Shown: positions 54,601 to 63,220 of the stretch, piece by piece
Layout of the letters: each line of letters opens with the position of its first letter
Numbering within the stretch: the stretch's first letter is position 1
NCBI RefSeq assembly: GCF_007992095.1
Contig: NZ_BJZP01000016.1
Span: 34,932 to 98,931 of the forward strand
From: Paenirhizobium naphthalenivorans
GTDB lineage: Bacteria; Pseudomonadota; Alphaproteobacteria; Rhizobiales; Rhizobiaceae
DNA length: 64,000 nucleotides
Reading direction: 5' to 3'
Translations under genes and position numbers: made by a program
Notes under the pieces: model-generated
Told to the model about the DNA's origin: nothing
Databases searched by the model: none
The model's input: the letters and a program-made list of their open reading frames with translations, nothing else

Positions 54601-54806
54601 TTGACCGCGTCCTCGGCCTTGAGGCCATCGGCACGTACGATGATGTCGACCATCGGTACGGAAATCTGCGGTTCCTCCTCGCGCGGCAGCGTCAGGAGGG
54701 CGACAAGGCCGAGAGCGAAGGCTGTGATCAGAAACAGGGGCGTGAGGGGCGAGCTGATAAAGCTCTTGGTCAGGCTGCCCGCGATACCGAGACTGGGAAC
54801 CTTCAT
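51606..54806 (-). CDS. RND efflux transporter permease (second system)
   Basis: The 1066-residue protein has the RND layout: N-terminal helix, periplasmic loop starting LPREEEPQISVPMVDI, helix 4 with GILVDDAIVVIENIARHWG (proton-relay aspartates), a second periplasmic loop and a second helix bundle. It overlaps the adaptor gene by 4 bp (ATGA). Its sequence is of a hydrophobe/amphiphile-type pump but differs clearly from the RND protein at 28576-31728. The preceding genes are an adaptor with a signal peptide and a DUF2892 protein, behind palindromic DNA. The substrate is unknown. Sulfide- or metal-linked control is a speculation from the DUF2892 partner. Confidence 0.93.
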   Translation of the reverse strand: MKVPSLGIAGSLTKSFISSPLTPLFLITAFALGLVALLTLPREEEPQISVPMVDIIVRADGLKAEDAVKLVTEPLETIIKGINDVEHVYSQTADDQVMVTARFIVGTSGDSAVLRVHDKIRANMSSIPVGIPEPLVVGRTIDDVAIVSLTLTPSDEKGAGVDATALTRIARELRVEMAKIDDVGLSYLVGETGDAIRIAPEPEKLALYGMTLQQLSAKVTAANRSFSTGLVRNDGKQIELVAGETLSTPTEIGNLLLTTRDNRPVYVRDVADVSFVTDTSEARASTVTRGENGELKRVPAVTLAIAKRAGANAVLVSEEVLARVEELKGNLIPDSMAVEVTRNYGETANEKANELLFHLGLATLSIIALVWVAIGRREAMVVAIVIPVTILLTLFAANLMGYTLNRVSLFALIFSIGILVDDAIVVIENIARHWGFNDGKDRREAAIDAVAEVGNPTIVATLTVVAALLPMMFVSGMMGPYMSPIPANASAAMIFSFFVAVIVTPWLMVKIAGKAKLHHDDGHATGGILGAGYARVAGPILSSKRNSWIFLLAVGAATLGSLTLFYTKDVTVKLLPFDNKSELQVTIDLPEGSSVEATDAVAQAIAKVTLDTPEVLSVQTHAATAAPFNFNGLVRHAYLRSGTEMGDVQINLTPKSERDRSSHDIALDLRQRLLAEVKVPEGTSLKVVEPPPGPPVMATLLAEIYGPDADTRRATAEKVKTAFKSVPFIVDVDDSYGQPASRLRATISSDDLDFFGVSESDVFDTLSILNGSTTLGYSHRGDSRAPIPIVISRPKGAMVFDETFLSTPIPANLLPGSRSVVELGDVIQVKKERASFPIFRHNGRYAEMVTAELAGEYEAPLYGMLAVQDALDNQDWTGLEKPEIALHGQPMDQSKSVLLWDGEWEVTWVTFRDMGAAFMVALLGIYILVVAQFGSFKVPLVILTPIPLTFIGILGGHWLFGAPFTATSMIGFIALAGIIVRNSILLVDFIRHAKTPERDMTNVLIEAGSIRFKPILLTALAAMIGAAVILTDPIFQGLAISLLFGLASSTLLTVLVIPAIYRVLRT

Positions 54807-55786
54807 GGCAGTACGACCTCTTCGCCGGCGGCAAGGCCGGTCAGGATTTCGGTCATTTCCTTGCCGTCGCGCAGGATCGGCTTGGCGGTGACGACGGCGC
54901 GCTCGGCTGTTCCTTCTCCGGACTTGACCGTGACATAGTCAACGCCGAAACGGCTGGTGAGCGCGTCGACCGGCAGAAGCAGCGCTTCGCGTTCGCCGAC
55001 CGGAACCCGGACCAGCAGTCGCTTGTTGACGAAGGCGGTCGGCAGATCCTCGACCTCGACGTCGGCGATCACGCGGCCGTTGTCGATCTCCGGGTAGATC
55101 TTAGCAAGACGGCCCTGGCTTTCATGGCCGTTGCCACTGTCAATCTCGATCGTCGCATTCATTTGCAGGAGGTCAGCGTGGCGCTCCGGTATGGCTAGGC
55201 GAAGAAAGAACCCGCCGCCGCCGATCGTCGCGACCGGCTCGCCGGCCATGATAACGGAATTCTTGGTGACCGGGACGGTCAGAACCTTGCCGTTGGCGGG
55301 AGCCAGTACGGCGCCTTCCTTGCCTTGCTCGACCACGACGGAGCGCTGGGCTTCCGCTGCGGCGATCTGGTTGCGCACCACATCGACCTGGGTGCGCAGC
55401 GCATCGAGACGCTGGGCAGTGGTGACGCCGCGTTTGATCAGCTCCTCGCCGCGGGTCAGCTCCGACTGGGCGTTTTCCATGGACGCGCGCAGGCCGAGAA
55501 GCTGCGCTTCGATCGCGGCAATCTGGAAGTCGATCTTGTCGTCCTTGACCACGGCGATCACGTCGCCGGCCTTGACGTCGTCGCCTTCTGTGACCTTGAG
55601 GTCTATGACCGTACCGCCGATGCGCGCGCGCGCGGAAACGCTGTCGCGCGCCTCGACGCGGCCATAGACGGCCTTCCATTCGGGAACCTTCACCGCGTCG
55701 AGACGGATCATCTCAGCCGCGAAAGAGCCCGTCGCCGTAAGCGACAGGCTGAGAATGGCGGAACACACGAGCGCCTTGGCTTTCAT
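54803..55786 (-). CDS. RND efflux periplasmic adaptor (second system)
   Basis: The 327-residue protein starts at ATG 55786 after AAAGGAAATCCCC. Residues 1-23 are a signal peptide (LVCSAILSLSLTATGSFA then AE), without a lipobox. The lipoyl-like region (VEARDSVSARARIGGTVIDL), an alpha-hairpin and the beta-barrel (DVKAGDVIAVVKD) follow. It is the membrane fusion protein for the RND pump that it overlaps. It lies 25 bp after the DUF2892 gene. An outer-membrane partner is not encoded in the window. Confidence 0.93.
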   Translation of the reverse strand: MKAKALVCSAILSLSLTATGSFAAEMIRLDAVKVPEWKAVYGRVEARDSVSARARIGGTVIDLKVTEGDDVKAGDVIAVVKDDKIDFQIAAIEAQLLGLRASMENAQSELTRGEELIKRGVTTAQRLDALRTQVDVVRNQIAAAEAQRSVVVEQGKEGAVLAPANGKVLTVPVTKNSVIMAGEPVATIGGGGFFLRLAIPERHADLLQMNATIEIDSGNGHESQGRLAKIYPEIDNGRVIADVEVEDLPTAFVNKRLLVRVPVGEREALLLPVDALTSRFGVDYVTVKSGEGTAERAVVTAKPILRDGKEMTEILTGLAAGEEVVLP

Positions 55787-55811
55787 GGGGATTTCCTTTG
55801 AGCAGGGATTC

Positions 55812-56012
55812 TCAGAATGCGCAGCCAGGGCGGAGGCCGAGCTTCTTGAAGATCATAGCGGCCGGGCAGAAGCCCGTGAAGGCCGACTGAAGCATGTTAG
55901 CGCCGATGAAGACGGTGAACCAGACGAAATACGGATGGACGAACGCCGTGAGAAGAACGGAAATGAGAACCATAATGCCAGCAAAGGCCAGTACCGCACG
56001 ATCGAGAGACAT
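55812..56012 (-). CDS. DUF2892 family small membrane protein
   Basis: The 66-residue protein is read from ATG 56012. GGAGG lies 5-10 bp upstream, whereas the ATG 12 bp earlier (56024) has no site. Two hydrophobic helices (AVLAFAGIMVLISVLLTAF and VWFTVFIGANMLQSAF) are followed by GFCPAAMIFKKLGLRPGC, the conserved family end with two cysteines. DUF2892 proteins often stand in sulfide- or metal-responsive operons controlled by ArsR-family repressors. Here it heads the RND operon. Its own function is not known. Confidence 0.88.
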   Translation of the reverse strand: MSLDRAVLAFAGIMVLISVLLTAFVHPYFVWFTVFIGANMLQSAFTGFCPAAMIFKKLGLRPGCAF

Positions 56013-56024
56013 AGGAACCTCCAT

Positions 56025-56074
56025 GAATATATATCTACATATATTCGTATATACGATGGTTGTTGCCGTAGCAA
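56025..56074 (-). promoter_or_regulatory. AT-rich palindrome cluster and promoter before the DUF2892-RND operon
   Basis: Two dyads abut: GAATATAT-N6-ATATATTC (56025-56046) and the perfect 10-bp palindrome CGTATATACG (56046-56055). On the minus strand a -35-like TTGCTA (reverse of 56069-56074) precedes TATATA, so the dyads overlap the -10 region 12 bp from the DUF2892 start. This fits an ArsR- or BigR-like repressor site, but no such regulator gene is in the window. Confidence 0.55.
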
Positions 56075-56113
56075 GGCCTATTTGCGGGAGGTGGGCCGGC
56101 TCTCCTGCCGCGG

Positions 56114-57043
56114 TTATCGTCGAGACCGCGCTCGCTCGCTGAAGATGATGATCAGGCCGGCGCCACAGATCAGCGCGGCGCCAAAGAAGACATTGGGTGT
56201 TGGCAAGTCGCCCCAGATCGCATAGCCGAGGGCGAAGGCCCAGGCGAGCGAGGTGTATTCGAAGGGCGCCAGTACCGAGATCGGCGCCTTGCGCATGCCC
56301 TCGAAGAAGGCGAGCTGGCCGATACCCCCGACAATGCCGGTTCCAAGCGAAAGCGCGAGTTCGACGAGGTTGGGGCTATGCCACACCTGGATCAGCATGG
56401 TTCCGGTCAAAATCAGGAAGAAACCGTTGGTGATGATCATCTGCACGAGGGTGCGAGCGTTCATGGACGTCTTGCGCAACAGGACGGTGGAGAGCCCCCA
56501 GAAGAAGGCGGCGAGCAGGGCAAGATAAACCGGTGGTCGCAAATTCAGGCTGGTCAAATTGGTAGCGACCAGTACGCCCACGAAGCCGACGGCGACCGCA
56601 GTCCAGCGTGGAAGGGTCACTTGTTCACGCAGCACCGGCACGGCGAGCACTGTCGCGACGATCGGTGCGGCGTAGTAGAGCGTAGTCAGTTCGGCGAGCT
56701 GCATCTCCTTGGCCGCATTGTAATAGCAAAGCCATGCGCCGAGCAGTAGCAGGCTGCGTAGCATCATCGGTTTCACGACCGGCGAGGCGGCGGCTTCGCG
56801 CACTAGCGACGGACCGCCGAAAACCAGGCACCCAATCAGGATCACGACGCTGCGGAAAAACAAAATCTGCCAGACCGCCGTCGTCTCGACCAGCAGCTTG
56901 ATCAGGCCATCATGCAAGGTGAAGAGGAAATAGGAGAGACTAGTCAATAGAATGCCGAGGCCGACGGTTGTTTTCACGCATGCACCCAGGGAGAAAGATA
57001 ATCGGGAAGACTGGAGGAGCGCCGAAGCGTTCGGCCGTGCCAT
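56114..57043 (-). CDS. EamA/DMT-family transporter
   Basis: The 309-residue protein from ATG 57043 (GGAAGCG upstream) has about ten hydrophobic segments in two EamA repeats (about 25-160 and 175-300). GTG 56977 would give 287 residues and is an alternative start. EamA proteins export amino acids, nucleobases or small metabolites and are hard to assign. It is transcribed alone, converging on nothing, with 101 bp to the DUF2892 operon promoter and 160 bp to the divergent MFS gene. Confidence 0.88.
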   Translation of the reverse strand: MARPNASALLQSSRLSFSLGACVKTTVGLGILLTSLSYFLFTLHDGLIKLLVETTAVWQILFFRSVVILIGCLVFGGPSLVREAAASPVVKPMMLRSLLLLGAWLCYYNAAKEMQLAELTTLYYAAPIVATVLAVPVLREQVTLPRWTAVAVGFVGVLVATNLTSLNLRPPVYLALLAAFFWGLSTVLLRKTSMNARTLVQMIITNGFFLILTGTMLIQVWHSPNLVELALSLGTGIVGGIGQLAFFEGMRKAPISVLAPFEYTSLAWAFALGYAIWGDLPTPNVFFGAALICGAGLIIIFSERARSRR

Positions 57044-57203
57044 CTTTCGCTTCCGCGTCCAACTGTCAATTGCATCCTTTCACGTCCCGGCAGCGCTATT
57101 CCGTCATTTCGGCGGGACACAAAATGTGAAATTCCTGCTCCGACTTTTCAGTTGTCGTTTCAATCGATTTAAATAGAGTGCCGCGAAATTCGAGGAGAGG
57201 ACG

Positions 57204-58394
57204 ATGGCGGAAACGATCAACGGTAGCGGCGGCAGCCTGCGTAATGGCTATTTCACCAGGACGCGGGCGGGGGTGTCACTGCTTTTCTTCGTCAACGGTC
57301 TGATGATGGGGGCCTGGGCACCGAAGATCCCGTTCTTTGCCAAGGCGCTTTCGCTGAGCGAAGCCAATCTCGGTGTCATGCTGTTCGTTTTCGGCATGGG
57401 TTCCCTGTTGCTGATGCCGATCGCCGGCCTGCAAATTGCCCGGTTTGGCTCGAGCCGGGTTGTGCAGATGGCCGCATTGCTCTTCATCCCGACGATCGTT
57501 GGCATCACACTGGTCGAGTCCCTCTGGGCGGGGACGATCGCTATCTTCCTGTTCGGTGGCTTGAGCGGTGCCATGGACGTGGCGATGAATGCCAACGCCG
57601 TCGAGGTCGAGCGCTCCATGCGCCGTTCGATCATGTCGTCCTGCCATGCCTTCTGGAGCCTTGGCGGTCTGGTGGGTGCGGCAACCGGCGGCTTGCTGAT
57701 CGCCGTGATCGGTCCGCTCGCCCATGCGCTGCTTGTGGCCGGCGTCGCGCTTATCCTTCTCGCCATTGCCCGTCCGATGATCCTTGTCGATCGGCCGCAT
57801 CCGTCCGAACGGCGCCAACGGGCGCGTCTGCCCCTGACGCCGCTTCCTTGGCTGATCGGCATGATCGCGCTGTTCTCGATGATCCCCGAAGGCGCGATCC
57901 TCGATTGGGGGGCGCTCTATCTTGGCAATGAACTGTCCGCCTCGACGGCACATTCCGGCTTCGCTTTCGCCGCTTTTTCGCTTGCCATGGCGGCGATGCG
58001 CTTTGCCGGCGATCTGGTGCGCGACAGACTTGGGGCGGTGGCGACGCTACGGCTCTGCACGGCCGCGTCCTTCGTCGGCCTGATCGTCGCCGGGCAGGCG
58101 CCGAATGTGACGCTCGCGCTGATCGGTTTCGGGATCGCCGGCATCGGTATTTCCAACATGGTGCCGATCGCCTTTTCCGCCGGAGGCAATATCCCTGGGC
58201 TTGCCCCCGGTATCGGCCTCTCGGTGGTGACTTCGCTCGGTTACTCCGGCATTCTGTTCGCCCCGTCGGTGATCGGCTTCATCGCCGAATACACATCGCT
58301 CTCGGCTGTTTACACTGCGGTTTCGCTGCTTAATCTCGTCGTGCTGGCCCTTTCGGGGCTGGCGCGACACGCCGACCGGGCCGGCGCGACGTAA
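57204..58394 (+). CDS. MFS transporter (YbjJ-like)
   Basis: The 396-residue protein starts at ATG 57204 after GAGGAGAGGACG. About twelve membrane segments are visible, with the family loop GLQIARFGSSRV between helices 2 and 3. The sequence resembles the YbjJ-type MFS branch, whose substrates are mostly unknown. It diverges from the EamA gene (57044-57203 between) and converges with the molybdenum oxidoreductase gene (9 bp gap). Efflux is more likely than uptake, but direction is inference. Confidence 0.9.
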   Translation: MAETINGSGGSLRNGYFTRTRAGVSLLFFVNGLMMGAWAPKIPFFAKALSLSEANLGVMLFVFGMGSLLLMPIAGLQIARFGSSRVVQMAALLFIPTIVGITLVESLWAGTIAIFLFGGLSGAMDVAMNANAVEVERSMRRSIMSSCHAFWSLGGLVGAATGGLLIAVIGPLAHALLVAGVALILLAIARPMILVDRPHPSERRQRARLPLTPLPWLIGMIALFSMIPEGAILDWGALYLGNELSASTAHSGFAFAAFSLAMAAMRFAGDLVRDRLGAVATLRLCTAASFVGLIVAGQAPNVTLALIGFGIAGIGISNMVPIAFSAGGNIPGLAPGIGLSVVTSLGYSGILFAPSVIGFIAEYTSLSAVYTAVSLLNLVVLALSGLARHADRAGAT

Positions 58395-58403
58395 CAGTAG
58401 GCG

Positions 58404-60680
58404 TCAGGCGAAGTCGACCTCCTTCGAGAAAGGTAGCGCCCGCAGTCGTTTTCCGGTCAGGGCGAAGATCGCATTGCCGAGGGCGGGCATGGAGGGTGGC
58501 GTTCCCGGTTCGCCGGCGCCACCCAAACGGTGGGCGTTCTCCAGCAGCTCGACCTCGATCGCTGGAGACTGATTCATGCGTAGCGCGTCATAGGCATGGA
58601 AGTTCGACTGCTCGACCACGCCGTCGGCGAAGGTGATTTGCTGGCCGACCGCCGCAGAGAGGCCGTAGATTATGCCGGACATCATCTGGGCCTTGAAATT
58701 GAGGGGATCGAGCACGATCCCTGGATCAGCTGCGCACCACACCTTTTCTATTCGGATCGTGCCCGCCGTTTTTGACACCTCGATGATCTGTGCAACCCAG
58801 GTGCCGAATGACAGCGCAAAGGCAAGGCCACGGGCGCGCCCGGGTGCGGGTGGCGTCGACCAACTGACCATCGTCGCCACCTTGTCGATGACGCCGAGCG
58901 CGACGGGGAAGTCACTCATCAATGCGCGGCGCAGTTCAAGCGGATCCTTGCCCCCGATGTGAGCGATCTCGTCGATGAAGCTCTCGTGCATGAAGGTATT
59001 GTAGGAATAGCCAACCGAGCGCCAGAAGCCGACGGGGACGGCAAGTGACGCCTTGCGGCCGTCGATGCGGTAGTTTTCGATACCGTAGGGCTGGTTGTAG
59101 GCGCCGTCGATCAGCATATTGTCCGGCCCTCCCATCGGCACGTCGGGGAAATAGCGTTCGACAGCGTTCGCAGCAACGGATGGCGATGCGACCGAGCCGG
59201 TCAGCGCGCGGGGCATTCCGTCCCCGCCGAGCACCGCCCTGTAGCGGCTCTTGGCCACCGGGCGATAGGGGCCGTGCGTCATGTCCTCCTCGCGGGTCCA
59301 TGTCACCTTCACCGGGCGACCCTCGCCCTCGCGGGCAAGGCGAATAGCGTAGTCGGAGAAATCGGGTTCGATACGGCGACCGAAGCCGCCGCCGAGGAAG
59401 GTTGTGTGGACCCTGATCCTGTCGGCCGGCAATCCGGTGATGCGGGTGCCGACCACTTGAATCAGCGTCGGCGCCTGATTCGGCGCCCAGACCTCGAGCA
59501 CGTCGTCTTTCAGTCGGGCCGTTGCGTTCATCGGTTCCATCGCGGCATGGGCCAAGTAGGGCGCATCATATTCCGCCTCGACCACCTTGTCGCGCGGAGC
59601 ATCGGCGAAGATCCGATCCGGATCGCCGATGGTGCGCAGGGTGAAGAAGCCGGGACCGTCCAGTGTGGTCTTGAGCACAGCGTCAATCTCGACGGAGTTC
59701 GCCGGGGCAGGCCCGTGCTCCCACTTGATGTCGACGGCCTCGGCGGCCTTGAAGGCGCGCCAGGTGTTGTCCGCGATCACGCCGATGCCTTGGCCGTAAG
59801 GGCTGTCGATCGCCACGACTTTTGTCACGCCGGGCATAGCAAGGGCAGCGGTGGCGTCGAAGGATTTCATCTTGCCGCCGGGGCTCGGGTTCATCCTGAC
59901 CGTGCCATAGAGCATGTCCGGCAGCGTGACATCGACGCCGAAGATCGGCGCGCCGGTGACTTTGGCGCGCATATCCTTGCGCGGTTGTGGCTTGCCGAGG
60001 ATTTTCCACCCCTTGCGGTCGCGCAGGGTTATGCCCGACGGCGCTTCGATCGTGGCTGCATCGCTCGCCAACGCGCCATAGGAAAGGCTGCGGCCGGAGG
60101 CCGGGTGGCTGATGACACCATCTGCGGTTTGGAGTGTCGATGTGGCCACGCCGAGCTTGCGCGCGGCGGCTTCCTTCAGCGCCTCGCGGGCTCCGGCTCC
60201 GGCATAGCGCATTTTCTCGAAGCCATCTGCCATTGAGGTTGAGCCACCGGTGAACTGCAAGGCGACGAACTTCGCTACGATCTTCAGCGCCGCGCGCAAG
60301 CTTTCAGCCACCATCCCCTCGTCGAACTGGGGCACGGGCGCCCCCTCGCTCAAGGCGGCGGCGTTGAAGTAGGCCGGCGACGGCGGGCCGTGTTCGATCG
60401 AAACCTGATCTAGCCGGACGTCCAACTCCTCGCAGACGAGCGCGGCGAGCGTCGTATAGCTGCCCTGGCCCATTTCGGCGCGTGGGGCGATGATGGTGAT
60501 CTTTCCGTCGGAACCGATTTTCACATAGGGATTGAAGGTCGCCTCGCCGGCGGCGAGGCCATCCTTCAGCGGATTGGCGAAGGGCTTGGTGTAGCTGTAG
60601 TAGCCGAAGGCCACGCCCCCGGCGACAGCAGCAGTGCCGAACAGGAAGGTGCGGCGGGCGATTTTTCCGATTGTCGACAT
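58404..60680 (-). CDS. Molybdopterin-binding oxidoreductase large subunit (IorB-like)
   Basis: The 758-residue protein from ATG 60680 has a twin-arginine signal (ARRTFLFGTAAVAGG, about 8-22), so the enzyme is exported folded to the periplasm. GQGSYTTLAALVCEELDV, the GGGFGRRIEPDFSDYA segment and PSMPALGNAIFALTG are characteristic of the xanthine dehydrogenase family, IorB (isoquinoline 1-oxidoreductase) branch, which holds the molybdenum cofactor. It pairs with the [2Fe-2S] subunit encoded 2 bp upstream. A longer in-frame reading to 61034 overlaps that gene and is not used. The substrate (N-heterocycle or aldehyde) is unknown. Confidence 0.94.
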   Translation of the reverse strand: MSTIGKIARRTFLFGTAAVAGGVAFGYYSYTKPFANPLKDGLAAGEATFNPYVKIGSDGKITIIAPRAEMGQGSYTTLAALVCEELDVRLDQVSIEHGPPSPAYFNAAALSEGAPVPQFDEGMVAESLRAALKIVAKFVALQFTGGSTSMADGFEKMRYAGAGAREALKEAAARKLGVATSTLQTADGVISHPASGRSLSYGALASDAATIEAPSGITLRDRKGWKILGKPQPRKDMRAKVTGAPIFGVDVTLPDMLYGTVRMNPSPGGKMKSFDATAALAMPGVTKVVAIDSPYGQGIGVIADNTWRAFKAAEAVDIKWEHGPAPANSVEIDAVLKTTLDGPGFFTLRTIGDPDRIFADAPRDKVVEAEYDAPYLAHAAMEPMNATARLKDDVLEVWAPNQAPTLIQVVGTRITGLPADRIRVHTTFLGGGFGRRIEPDFSDYAIRLAREGEGRPVKVTWTREEDMTHGPYRPVAKSRYRAVLGGDGMPRALTGSVASPSVAANAVERYFPDVPMGGPDNMLIDGAYNQPYGIENYRIDGRKASLAVPVGFWRSVGYSYNTFMHESFIDEIAHIGGKDPLELRRALMSDFPVALGVIDKVATMVSWSTPPAPGRARGLAFALSFGTWVAQIIEVSKTAGTIRIEKVWCAADPGIVLDPLNFKAQMMSGIIYGLSAAVGQQITFADGVVEQSNFHAYDALRMNQSPAIEVELLENAHRLGGAGEPGTPPSMPALGNAIFALTGKRLRALPFSKEVDFA

Positions 60681-60682
60681 GG

Positions 60683-61141
60683 TCACGCTCCCGCCATTTC
60701 GGTCGCGGCCCGTTTGATCGCGGCGCGGATGCGCGGATAGGTGCCGCAGCGACAGAGATTGCCGGCCATGGCCTCGTCGATGTCGGCGTCGCTCGGCCGG
60801 GGATTGCTCTCCAAAAGGGCCACGGCGTTCATGATTTGGCCAGTCTGGCAATAACCGCACTGGGCAACCTGCTCGTCCATCCAGGCCTGCTGGACGGGGT
60901 GAAGTGTCTTGTCGCTTGCGAGGCCCTCGATGGTGCGCACCTCCGTCGTGACATCGGCGGCGACGATCTGGCAGGAACGCACCGCCTTGCCGTCTATGAT
61001 GACCGTGCAGGCGCCGCATAGCCCGACACCACAACCGAATTTCGGCCCTTTGATGTCGAGAATATCGCGTAGGGCCCAGAGCAGCGGCATGTCCGGATCG
61101 GCCTCGAAGCTCAACATTTTTCCGTTGACGGTCAGGTTCAC
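60683..61141 (-). CDS. [2Fe-2S] subunit of molybdenum oxidoreductase (IorA-like)
   Basis: The 152-residue protein is read from GTG 61141, with AGGAGGAACCCGAA as ribosome site. A frame reaching 61288 would start in non-homologous sequence. Eight cysteines give both clusters: C37, C42, C45, C57 (CGVGLCGAC) in the plant-type ferredoxin half and C95, C98, C130, C132 ([16 protein letters not shown]) in the helical half. It passes electrons from the molybdenum subunit. The gene starts the operon and is divergent from a TetR regulator, whose operator-like repeats lie between. Confidence 0.96.
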   Translation of the reverse strand: MNLTVNGKMLSFEADPDMPLLWALRDILDIKGPKFGCGVGLCGACTVIIDGKAVRSCQIVAADVTTEVRTIEGLASDKTLHPVQQAWMDEQVAQCGYCQTGQIMNAVALLESNPRPSDADIDEAMAGNLCRCGTYPRIRAAIKRAATEMAGA

Positions 61142-61186
61142 TTCGGGTTCCTCCTGCAATAGGGTCGGTGCGCCCAATAAACGCTG

Positions 61187-61217
61187 TGACAAAATAACAA
61201 AATATGTCATAATGTCA
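61187..61217. promoter_or_regulatory. TGACA/TGTCA repeats between iorA and tetR genes
   Basis: TGACA (61187-61191) and TGTCA (61205-61209) form a 23-bp dyad. A further TGTCA (61213-61217) makes a direct repeat that overlaps the TetR start codon. The region is AT-rich and only 70 bp separate the divergent genes, so a repressor bound here could control both. Confidence 0.5.
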
Positions 61218-61808
61218 AATATGGATGATCCGAAGACCGAGCAGAAACGCGCAGTCATTCTGGTGCAGGCTTTCGCTGCCTTCACCACCTATGGCTACAA
61301 GCGAACCACCATGGACGACATCGCCCGTGCGGCCGGTCTGTCGCGGCCGGCGCTCTATCTGCTTTATCGCAACAAGGGTGACATCTTCCGCGCGTGCATG
61401 CAGGTTTTGATGGGTGACATGCAGGCAAGCGTGGCCCAGTGCTTCGCAGGCGACGCAGGCGTTCTTGCCAAGGTCGAGGCGGCGCTGAACGCTGGAATTG
61501 TCCTGCCTTACCTGAGGATTTGTGACACGCCGCACGGTCGCGAGATCTTCGACGCCAAGTACGAATTTGCCAGCGATCTCTTTCTCGCGTGGATAGGTGC
61601 GGTCGAGAGCGAGATCGCTGCAGGCCTTGCCGTCGAGGCTCGCAAGGGCCATATCGATTTGACGCAAACCGGTATTTCGGTCGAACGGCTGGCTTCCCTT
61701 TTACTTGACGCGATTGAGGGCATGAAGATGCGGATGGGGCATATAGACGAGGTTTCGGTCAAGCTCCCGGATCTGGTTCGGCTTATGATCGGCCCGTTGA
61801 CGCGCTAG
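61212..61808 (+). CDS. TetR-family regulator, divergent from iorAB
   Basis: The 198-residue protein from ATG 61212 (or ATG 61221) has no clear ribosome site, so translation may be leaderless or the start uncertain. Residues about 20-65 form the TetR helix-turn-helix ([20 protein letters not shown]). The ligand-binding domain is ordinary. It diverges from the two-gene molybdenum oxidoreductase operon and probably represses it. Candidate operator repeats overlap its start. The ligand is presumably the enzyme's substrate or a related compound. Confidence 0.9.
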   Translation: MSNMDDPKTEQKRAVILVQAFAAFTTYGYKRTTMDDIARAAGLSRPALYLLYRNKGDIFRACMQVLMGDMQASVAQCFAGDAGVLAKVEAALNAGIVLPYLRICDTPHGREIFDAKYEFASDLFLAWIGAVESEIAAGLAVEARKGHIDLTQTGISVERLASLLLDAIEGMKMRMGHIDEVSVKLPDLVRLMIGPLTR

Positions 61809-61890
61809 AGGTGCTTTAGCGCATGGTTGACAAGCGGCCAGCTTTGATCCACCTGATTTTTGACATTTTCGCGCCGTTCAAGGGCAGCCC

Positions 61891-63141
61891 ATGACCTCCG
61901 CAGACGAATTCGATCCCAAGCCACGCCACAAAACCGTTGCCGTCGATGTCGGCGGCGTGACTGTCGGTGGCGGCGCGCCGGTCGTCGTGCAATCGATGAC
62001 CAATACCGACACGGCCGACGTCGATGCCACCGTCAGGCAGGTGGCCGAACTGTTCAAGGCGGGTTCGGAAATCGTGCGCATTACTGTCGATCGCGACGAA
62101 AGCGCCGCAGCGGTGCCGAAGATTCGCGAGCGGTTGCTTCGCCTCGGCATGGACGTGCCGCTGGTCGGCGACTTTCACTATATCGGCCACAAGCTGCTTG
62201 CCGATCATCCGGCCTGCGCCGAGGCGCTGGCCAAATACCGCATCAATCCGGGCAATGTCGGGTTCAAGGATAAGAAGGACAAGCAGTTCGCCGACATCGT
62301 CGAAATGGCGATTAGGTATGACAAGCCGGTGCGTATCGGCGTCAACTGGGGCTCGCTCGATCAGGAACTCCTGACCCGGCTTATGGACAAGAATCAGGAC
62401 GAGGGCTTTCCGCTTTCGGCGCGCCAGGTGACGCGCGAAGCGATCGTGCAGTCCGCGCTGCTTTCGGCTGAGCTCGCTGAAGAAATCGGCCTGCTGCGGT
62501 CGAAGATCATCCTGTCTGCCAAGGTATCGCAGGTTCAGGATCTGATTGCCGTCTATTCTATGCTTGCTGCCCGGTCCGATCATGCTCTCCACCTCGGCCT
62601 AACCGAGGCCGGTATGGGTTCCAAGGGTATCGTCGCCTCCTCGGCTGCCATGGGCTATGTGCTGCAACACGGAATCGGCGATACGATCCGGGTTTCTCTG
62701 ACGCCCGAACCGAATGGTGACCGCACCCGCGAGGTGCAGGTGGCGCAGGAAATCCTGCAGGTCATGGGTTTCCGCCAATTTGTTCCTGTCGTTGCTGCCT
62801 GCCCCGGCTGTGGACGGACCACCTCTACCGTATTCCAGGAACTCGCCCAGAAGATCGAGCAGGATCTGCGCAAGAATATGCCGGTTTGGCGCGAGAAATA
62901 TCCGGGTGTCGAGGCGTTGAACGTCGCTGTGATGGGTTGCATCGTCAACGGCCCGGGCGAAAGCAAACATGCCGATATCGGTATTTCACTGCCGGGAACA
63001 GGCGAATCCCCTGCCGCACCGGTTTTTATTGATGGTAAGAAGGTGATGACGTTGCGTGGATCGAATATCGCCGCCGATTTCGAGGCACTGGTGATCGACT
63101 ATATCGACAAGCGTTATGGTCGAAAGAGCGCCGCCGAGTAG
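61891..63141 (+). CDS. ispG: 4-hydroxy-3-methylbut-2-enyl-diphosphate synthase (flavodoxin)
   Basis: The 416-residue protein from ATG 61891 (AAGGGCAGCCC upstream) has the TIM-barrel start ([17 protein letters not shown]) and the [4Fe-4S] ligands C304 and C307 in ACPGCGRTT and C350 in [10 protein letters not shown]. IspG reductively converts 2-C-methyl-D-erythritol-2,4-cyclodiphosphate to HMBPP, the penultimate step of the MEP isoprenoid pathway. It uses flavodoxin or ferredoxin electrons. It is 82 bp after the TetR gene and 79 bp before the OmpA-like lipoprotein, not obviously in an operon with either. Confidence 0.98.
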   Translation: MTSADEFDPKPRHKTVAVDVGGVTVGGGAPVVVQSMTNTDTADVDATVRQVAELFKAGSEIVRITVDRDESAAAVPKIRERLLRLGMDVPLVGDFHYIGHKLLADHPACAEALAKYRINPGNVGFKDKKDKQFADIVEMAIRYDKPVRIGVNWGSLDQELLTRLMDKNQDEGFPLSARQVTREAIVQSALLSAELAEEIGLLRSKIILSAKVSQVQDLIAVYSMLAARSDHALHLGLTEAGMGSKGIVASSAAMGYVLQHGIGDTIRVSLTPEPNGDRTREVQVAQEILQVMGFRQFVPVVAACPGCGRTTSTVFQELAQKIEQDLRKNMPVWREKYPGVEALNVAVMGCIVNGPGESKHADIGISLPGTGESPAAPVFIDGKKVMTLRGSNIAADFEALVIDYIDKRYGRKSAAE

Positions 63142-63220
63142 ATTAGGCCAGCTTGCAACTTCATATTGCCGCATTTGGCTTGTTGACCGAAATCAGAGTT
63201 TTCCTGGAGTGATTCCGACG

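Noticed and set aside
60681..61034. In-frame N-terminal extension of the molybdenum subunit
   Set aside because: It overlaps the iron-sulfur subunit gene. The twin-arginine signal places the start at 60680.
63116..63220. In-frame extension of the OmpA-like lipoprotein into ispG
   Set aside because: A lipoprotein signal with a proper lipobox begins at 63221, and the extension overlaps ispG.
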